Shown here piece after piece: positions 6,491 to 10,321 of a DNA stretch of 10,321 nt (its first letter is position 1; the number at the start of each line of letters is the position of its first letter). The stretch covers positions 1-10,321 of the forward strand of contig JBILCM010000077.1 of NCBI GenBank assembly GCA_044353165.1, in the 5' to 3' direction. The translations under genes were made by a program, and so were the position numbers. The stretch comes from JBILCM01 sp044353165. GTDB taxonomy: Bacteria; Bacillota; Bacilli; Paenibacillales; YIM-B00363. Under the pieces are notes generated by a model. It had not been told where the DNA came from. It saw nothing but the letters and a program-made list of their open reading frames with translations, and searched no databases.

Positions 6491-7108
6491 ATGTCATGTA
6501 AAGAGGCCCTCTCCTGGATTCATGATTATTTGGACGGAGGACTTGACGCTAATCAATCCCACCGTTTGTCGATGCATCTGCAGGCTTGTCCTGCTTGTGC
6601 ATCGCAGTTGCATCATTGGGAAAAGACGGAAGCCTTCGTTCATGCCTTGACACCAATGGATGCTCCAGCGGGATTAAATACCAAGATCATGCTTTCCTTG
6701 CCACCGGTCAAACGCAGTCCTAGCTGGGTTTTATGGATTCGCAAGCATCCTGCCGCTACGGCTGCGGCGATATTCCTGTTTCTGATGTTGGGCAGCGTGC
6801 TGTCTTTATGGAACCAAGGAACGGAAATGATCGTGCGCGGGAATGATCTTGAAGGGATTGTCATTGAAGACCAACGCGTCATCATTCCACTTGGGCATGT
6901 GGTCCATGGGGATTTGGTTGTAGAACATGGAACTGTGCAGGTTGCCGGTGATGTTGAAGGGAATGTCGTTGTTATCGACGGCAAGATCGCACTTGCATCG
7001 ACGGCGCATATCTCCGGACGCATCACACAAGTGGATCAAACCCTGGATTGGTTGTGGTTTAAGCTTAAAGATTGGTTAAAGATGTATACACCGCATTCCA
7101 CGCCGTGA
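6491..7108 (+). CDS. rsiW: Anti-sigma-W factor RsiW, zinc-binding membrane protein
   Basis: Holds SigW inactive at the membrane until it is degraded under envelope stress. The 205-residue protein has an N-terminal zinc anti-sigma (ZAS) domain with His29-x3-Cys33-x2-Cys36, plus Cys3 as the probable fourth ligand. A linker leads to one membrane segment at about 88-107 (Ala-rich start AATAAA, then IFLFLMLGSVLSLW), followed by an extracytoplasmic domain of about 98 residues. That domain has short beta-type repeats (VVHGDLVVEHGTVQVAGDVEGN, split across 137-158) reminiscent of bactofilin-like polymer-forming folds. In B. subtilis RsiW is cut by PrsW, then RasP, and finished by ClpXP; the Ala-rich stretch may serve as the exposed degradation tag (inference). 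A strong ribosome-binding site AAGAAGGAG lies at 6477-6485. Its own SigW-type promoter would make this a negative feedback loop. PrsW and RasP are not in the window. Confidence 0.93.
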   Translation: MSCKEALSWIHDYLDGGLDANQSHRLSMHLQACPACASQLHHWEKTEAFVHALTPMDAPAGLNTKIMLSLPPVKRSPSWVLWIRKHPAATAAAIFLFLMLGSVLSLWNQGTEMIVRGNDLEGIVIEDQRVIIPLGHVVHGDLVVEHGTVQVAGDVEGNVVVIDGKIALASTAHISGRITQVDQTLDWLWFKLKDWLKMYTPHSTP

Positions 7109-7123
7109 AGAGGGTTGGGAATG

Positions 7124-7151
7124 TAAACCCCAATTGGGGGTTCTCTTTTTT
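7124..7151 (+). terminator. Probable Rho-independent terminator after rsiW
   Basis: AACCCC (7126-7131), loop AATT, GGGG(G)TT (7136-7142; one bulged G) is followed by CTC and a T run to about 7152. The stem is short but GC-rich. It would separate the SigW-driven rsiW transcript from cdaA, although read-through is possible. The 3' arm overlaps the proposed -35 of the cdaA promoter. Confidence 0.7.
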
Positions 7152-7162
7152 TATGGTATGAT
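7134..7162 (+). promoter_or_regulatory. Candidate sigma-A promoter of cdaA-cdaR-glmM
   Basis: TATGAT (7157-7162) with TGG before it (extended -10), 17 bases after TTGGGG (7134-7139; only TTG fits a -35). The start site would fall near 7169, about 39 bases before the cdaA start codon. The -10 is good and the -35 is weak. It lies inside the rsiW terminator region. Confidence 0.5.
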
Positions 7163-7207
7163 AGATTCTAGCAATAGACACACGCGGTTTCCGGGGGGAC
7201 GAGACGG

Positions 7208-8047
7208 ATGGATATTTTCCAAGAATGGTCTTGGACGACTACCATCAAAGAAATTGTAGACGTTGTGATTGTCAGTTATATCATCTACAAGCTCATTCTA
7301 CTCGTACGCGGAACGAGAGCGGTTCAACTTCTCAAGGGTATTGTTGTACTCGTTGCTGTCTGGGCAATTAGTTATTTTTTTGAGCTTCTCACATTGCAAT
7401 GGCTGATGAACCAGATGTTTACATTCGGGGTATTGGCCTTATTAATTATATTCCAGCCGGAACTGCGGCGTGCGCTGGAGCAACTAGGGCGAGGGAAAAT
7501 ATTCACGATAGGCAACACGGATGATGATCAAGCTGTCAGCGAGCGGATCGATCAGGTCAACCGGGCGCTAAAGCTCATGTCCCAGCGTAGGATCGGCGCT
7601 TTGCTTGTCTTTGAGAGATCAACAGGACTCTCAGAGTATATAGAATCTGGCATCAAGTTGGAATCAAAAATTAGTGCTGAACTCATTGTCAATGTATTCA
7701 TTCCGAACACGCCTCTGCATGATGGGGCAGCGATCATTCGCGGGAATCAACTGATGGCCGCAGGATGTTATTTGCCGTTGTCGGAGAATCCGTTCATCAG
7801 CAAGGAATTGGGAACACGGCATCGAGCCGCCATTGGGATGAGCGAAGTTTCTGATGCCATTACCGTGATCGTCTCGGAAGAGACCGGTCAAATCTCGCTA
7901 GCCATGAATGGGCAGATGGTGCGTGACATCAAGGAAGAATCATTGATTGCGAAACTGCATGCGGAATTGAACCCTAGAATGCAAAAAAAGCCCAAAGAAC
8001 GATCGGGTTTCTTCCTCCGGAAGAAGGAGGACCGACGTCATGGATAA
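7208..8047 (+). CDS. cdaA: Diadenylate cyclase CdaA
   Basis: Condenses two ATP to cyclic di-AMP, the essential second messenger that sets potassium/osmolyte balance and wall homeostasis. The 279-residue protein has three N-terminal membrane helices (about 12-32, 40-58, 66-83), then a short linker and a cytoplasmic DAC domain (about 100-245). Catalytic motifs are intact: Asp172-Gly-Ala and Arg204-His-Arg206. The highly charged tail (KKPKERSGFFLRKKEDRR) is typical. ATG 7208 follows a G-rich, imperfect ribosome-binding site (GGGGGGA, 7193-7199), so translation may be moderate. cdaR overlaps its last 8 bases, and CdaR is the known partner that modulates CdaA. The former name is YbbP. Family identity is sure. 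Confidence 0.96.
   Translation: MDIFQEWSWTTTIKEIVDVVIVSYIIYKLILLVRGTRAVQLLKGIVVLVAVWAISYFFELLTLQWLMNQMFTFGVLALLIIFQPELRRALEQLGRGKIFTIGNTDDDQAVSERIDQVNRALKLMSQRRIGALLVFERSTGLSEYIESGIKLESKISAELIVNVFIPNTPLHDGAAIIRGNQLMAAGCYLPLSENPFISKELGTRHRAAIGMSEVSDAITVIVSEETGQISLAMNGQMVRDIKEESLIAKLHAELNPRMQKKPKERSGFFLRKKEDRRHG
8009..8031 (+). promoter_or_regulatory. Alternative hairpins around the cdaR ribosome-binding site
   Basis: The cdaR Shine-Dalgarno AAGGAGG is at 8024-8030, 9 bases before its ATG. Two exclusive RNA stems are possible. TTCTTCC/GGAAGAA (8009-8015 with 8019-8025) leaves GGAGG open. TCCTCC/GGAGGA (8013-8018 with 8026-8031) hides it. Ribosomes finishing cdaA would melt both, so the structure could couple cdaR translation to cdaA. 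Pairing is seen in sequence; function is inferred. Confidence 0.4.
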
Positions 8048-9344
8048 ATGGCTCAAGAACGTCAATGTCATACGTGTCGTAGCGATCATCATTGGGACCA
8101 TGTTATGGGTAATTGTTCGTATGGATATGCAAAACTCGGCAACGCCTGCACAGTCCATAGCAACGACCCAGAAATACTTAGATGTAAGTATTCAGATTGA
8201 GAATTTGGATGAAAGTCGATATGCGATCCGTACATTGGAACCAGATAAAGTTACGCTTACCTTAGCTGGCAGTCCATCTGCATTACGTCGAGTGAATATT
8301 AAAGAGTACCAAGTGGTTGCCGATTTGAGGAATGCGGGTGAAGGCTTGCAAGCTGTGGAATTAATCGCTCGCGGTTTCCCAACCAATGTGGATGTGACGA
8401 TTGAACCCCAACGCGTGAATGTCATACTAGAAGAAAAACAGCAGAAGGAAGTTCCTGTGACCATCAACCTCACCGGGAAATTGGCGGAAGGATTTGCTGC
8501 GGGCGTTCCAGTTGTGGAACCCAACCGTGTCAACGTTACAGTGACGGGCAGCACTTCAGATAAAGTGGCAAGTGTGGTGGGGACGATCAATCTGACGGGA
8601 GCAACAGAGACGATTAAGCGTCAAGTCCGATTGGTGGCGTTCGATTTCGAAGGGGAGCAACTGGCTGTAACGATTGCACCTGCTGTCGTTGATGTTGAGG
8701 TGCCCGTCACAAGTCCGTTCAAGACGGTGCCACTGCAAATTAAGCTTAGAGGTTCCACCCCTCCAGGGTTGGCCATTAGCACATTCGAACAGAGCATGCC
8801 TGAGGTGACCATCTTCGGACCGCAGAAGTACTTGAATGCACTGGAATTTTATGACGGGTTGGAAATCGACTTGTCCCAACTGAAATCATCATCTACGTTC
8901 GACTTCGTCATTCCGTTGAAAGCGAAGGCCGAACGGGTTGAACCGGCACAAGTCTCGGTTACGATAACGTTGGTCGCATCTGGAACGCTTACACTATCGG
9001 ATGTGCCGATTACCATTAATGGACAGAACGAAGATTATGCCTATTCTGTGCTCGAGCCGAAGACGACGGAGATCGATGTGTCGCTTGAAGCAGCACCGGA
9101 AGTGATCGCCAACTTGACGAAAGACAATGTACGCTTGTTGGTCGATGTCAGCAACTTGACACCGGGTGAATATGATTTGCCTCTAGGATACAATTTGCCG
9201 TCTTTCGTCGAAATTTCCCCGGGTAACCCGGTGACTGTGCGGTTGAAAGTCGAGGCTAAGCCTGCTGAACCGAGTGTTTCATCGCCTCCTGCAGGTGAAA
9301 GTGCCGCTTCCATAAAGCAACCGGCGACTGGCGGGAACCCATGA
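8040..9344 (+). CDS. cdaR: CdaA regulator CdaR, YbbR-domain protein
   Basis: Membrane-anchored extracytoplasmic regulator of the diadenylate cyclase CdaA. The 434-residue protein starts with a short cytoplasmic stub and one membrane helix (about 8-26, VNVIRVVAIIIGTMLWVIV). Four tandem YbbR domains follow, roughly 45-135, 136-224, 225-316 and 317-406, each a beta-rich unit with patterns such as VPVTINLTG, VPLQIKLRG and VPITINGQ at its start. The C-terminal 30 residues are a Pro/Ser/Ala-rich tail of low complexity, ending GGNP. B. subtilis CdaR is somewhat longer (about 480) but also has four YbbR units. The ATG at 8040 lies 9 bases after AAGAAGGAGG and overlaps cdaA by 8 bases, an arrangement suited to translational coupling. 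glmM follows after 64 bases with no terminator, consistent with the cdaA-cdaR-glmM operon in which GlmM can also bind and inhibit CdaA. Confidence 0.94.
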   Translation: MDKWLKNVNVIRVVAIIIGTMLWVIVRMDMQNSATPAQSIATTQKYLDVSIQIENLDESRYAIRTLEPDKVTLTLAGSPSALRRVNIKEYQVVADLRNAGEGLQAVELIARGFPTNVDVTIEPQRVNVILEEKQQKEVPVTINLTGKLAEGFAAGVPVVEPNRVNVTVTGSTSDKVASVVGTINLTGATETIKRQVRLVAFDFEGEQLAVTIAPAVVDVEVPVTSPFKTVPLQIKLRGSTPPGLAISTFEQSMPEVTIFGPQKYLNALEFYDGLEIDLSQLKSSSTFDFVIPLKAKAERVEPAQVSVTITLVASGTLTLSDVPITINGQNEDYAYSVLEPKTTEIDVSLEAAPEVIANLTKDNVRLLVDVSNLTPGEYDLPLGYNLPSFVEISPGNPVTVRLKVEAKPAEPSVSSPPAGESAASIKQPATGGNP

Positions 9345-9408
9345 ATAAACCACAACATAACATATACATGATGCATCACAACACGAGGCGAAGGGGATAG
9401 CAGCAATC

Positions 9409-10321
9409 ATGGGTAAGTATTTTGGCACGGATGGCGTGCGCGGTGTTGCGAATTTACAACTTACGGCGGAACTTGCATTTCGAATCGGTCGGTGCGGTGG
9501 ATTCGTCTTAACCAAAGGTACACAAAAGCAACGTCCACTACTATTGATTGGGCGCGATACGCGCATTTCGGGTCCTATGCTTGAAGCTTCCCTTGTCGCT
9601 GGTTTGTTGTCTATCGGTGCGGATGTTGTGCGGATCGGTGTTTGTTCGACGCCGGCGGTTGCTTATTTGACCCGAACACTGGGTGCAGATGCGGGTGTCA
9701 TGATCTCTGCCTCACACAATCCAGTAGAAGATAATGGGATTAAATTTTTTGGTCATGATGGGTTTAAGCTTACGGATGAGACGGAGTTGGAGATTGAGTC
9801 GTTGCTAGACCAGTCTGTGGATACATTGCCGCGGCCCGTTGGTGTTGATCTGGGTACTGTGCGGGATGACGAACAAGCAAGATGGAAATATGCCGATTAT
9901 TTAGAGTCGATCATTGCTAATCGTTTTGATGGCATCAAAGTGGTATTGGACTGCGCACATGGATCTGCATATGAACTGGCGCCGCATATTTTCAAATCCC
10001 TAGGGGCCGAAGTGATCACGATCGGGGATGCCCCTAACGGAATGAATATTAATGCAGGAGTCGGATCAACGCACATCGATGCGATTCGCAAAGCCACGAT
10101 AGAACACGGCGCTCATCTAGGGTTGTCGTTCGACGGTGATGCGGATCGTCTCATTGCTGTCGATGAACAAGGTACGGAAATCGATGGTGACTTCATCCTG
10201 AGCATATGCGGTGATGCAATGCGCAAAGCGGGGACATTAAATGGCGATACGATCGTAACGACCGTGATGGGCAATCTGGGTTTCTTCAAAGCTGCTAGAG
10301 AGTTGGGTTTGAAGACCGTCC
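9409..10321 (+). CDS. glmM: Phosphoglucosamine mutase GlmM, 3' end outside window
   Basis: Converts glucosamine-6-phosphate to glucosamine-1-phosphate, the step before UDP-GlcNAc for peptidoglycan. The window holds the first 304 codons of about 450. MGKYFGTDGVRG at the N terminus is the usual start of this family. The phosphoserine loop ISASHNP (99-105) places the catalytic serine at Ser102, and the metal-binding DGDADR (242-247) gives Asp242, Asp244 and Asp246. Domains 1 and 2 and the start of domain 3 are present; the sugar- and phosphate-binding C-terminal domain is missing only because the window ends. ATG 9409 follows GAAGGGGAT (9389-9397) at a rather long 11 bases. The gene belongs to the cdaA-cdaR-glmM operon; in B. 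subtilis glmS follows. Known work in Bacilli and Lactococcus shows GlmM inhibiting CdaA, which links wall-precursor supply and c-di-AMP. Confidence 0.97.
   Translation, partial: MGKYFGTDGVRGVANLQLTAELAFRIGRCGGFVLTKGTQKQRPLLLIGRDTRISGPMLEASLVAGLLSIGADVVRIGVCSTPAVAYLTRTLGADAGVMISASHNPVEDNGIKFFGHDGFKLTDETELEIESLLDQSVDTLPRPVGVDLGTVRDDEQARWKYADYLESIIANRFDGIKVVLDCAHGSAYELAPHIFKSLGAEVITIGDAPNGMNINAGVGSTHIDAIRKATIEHGAHLGLSFDGDADRLIAVDEQGTEIDGDFILSICGDAMRKAGTLNGDTIVTTVMGNLGFFKAARELGLKTV

Overview
The window looks like a chromosomal housekeeping region of a low-to-mid GC Firmicute, most likely Bacilli and probably Paenibacillaceae. That placement is an inference from three things: the tRNA genes and their order resemble Bacillus-type rRNA-linked clusters, the sigW-rsiW-cdaA-cdaR-glmM order is the one known from Bacillus subtilis, and ribosome-binding sites are mostly strong AGGAGG-like sequences. 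Protein features (a SigW-type ECF sigma factor, a zinc-binding RsiW-type anti-sigma factor, CdaA with YbbR partner) support it. No taxonomic search was run.

Layout. Positions 1-902 hold ten tRNA genes on the + strand (Glu partial, Val, Thr, Gln, Lys, Leu, Gly-GCC, Arg, Pro, Gly-TCC), with a good candidate internal promoter before tRNA-Gly(GCC) and a Rho-independent terminator at 919-945. A lone minus-strand sugar phosphate isomerase/epimerase gene (983-1747) converges on that terminator. Divergent from it is a glutaminase gene (glsA, 1929-2912), followed by phosphoenolpyruvate carboxylase (ppc, 2999-5800). Only 20 bases after ppc lies sigW (5821-6405), then rsiW (6491-7108) and a terminator. 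The cell-envelope/c-di-AMP operon follows: cdaA (7208-8047), cdaR (8040-9344, overlapping cdaA) and glmM (9409 to beyond the window end). No intergenic stretch exceeds about 200 bases.

How the genes fit together. GlsA makes glutamate from glutamine, and PEP carboxylase makes oxaloacetate, so both feed central carbon/nitrogen metabolism. SigW and RsiW form an envelope-stress switch. CdaA makes c-di-AMP, CdaR is its extracytoplasmic regulator, and GlmM makes glucosamine-1-phosphate for peptidoglycan, so the right half is about wall synthesis and osmotic/envelope homeostasis.

The most interesting signal is regulatory rather than a new gene system. A near-perfect SigW-type promoter (TGAAAC, 16 bases, CGTATG) sits between sigW and rsiW instead of before sigW, and its spacer is filled by a perfect 6+3+6 inverted repeat. 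Other candidates are two mutually exclusive hairpins around the cdaR ribosome-binding site, a terminator overlapping the cdaA promoter, and direct repeats flanking the glsA -35 element. I see no mobile element, CRISPR array, phage or defence genes, and no clearly undescribed multi-gene system.
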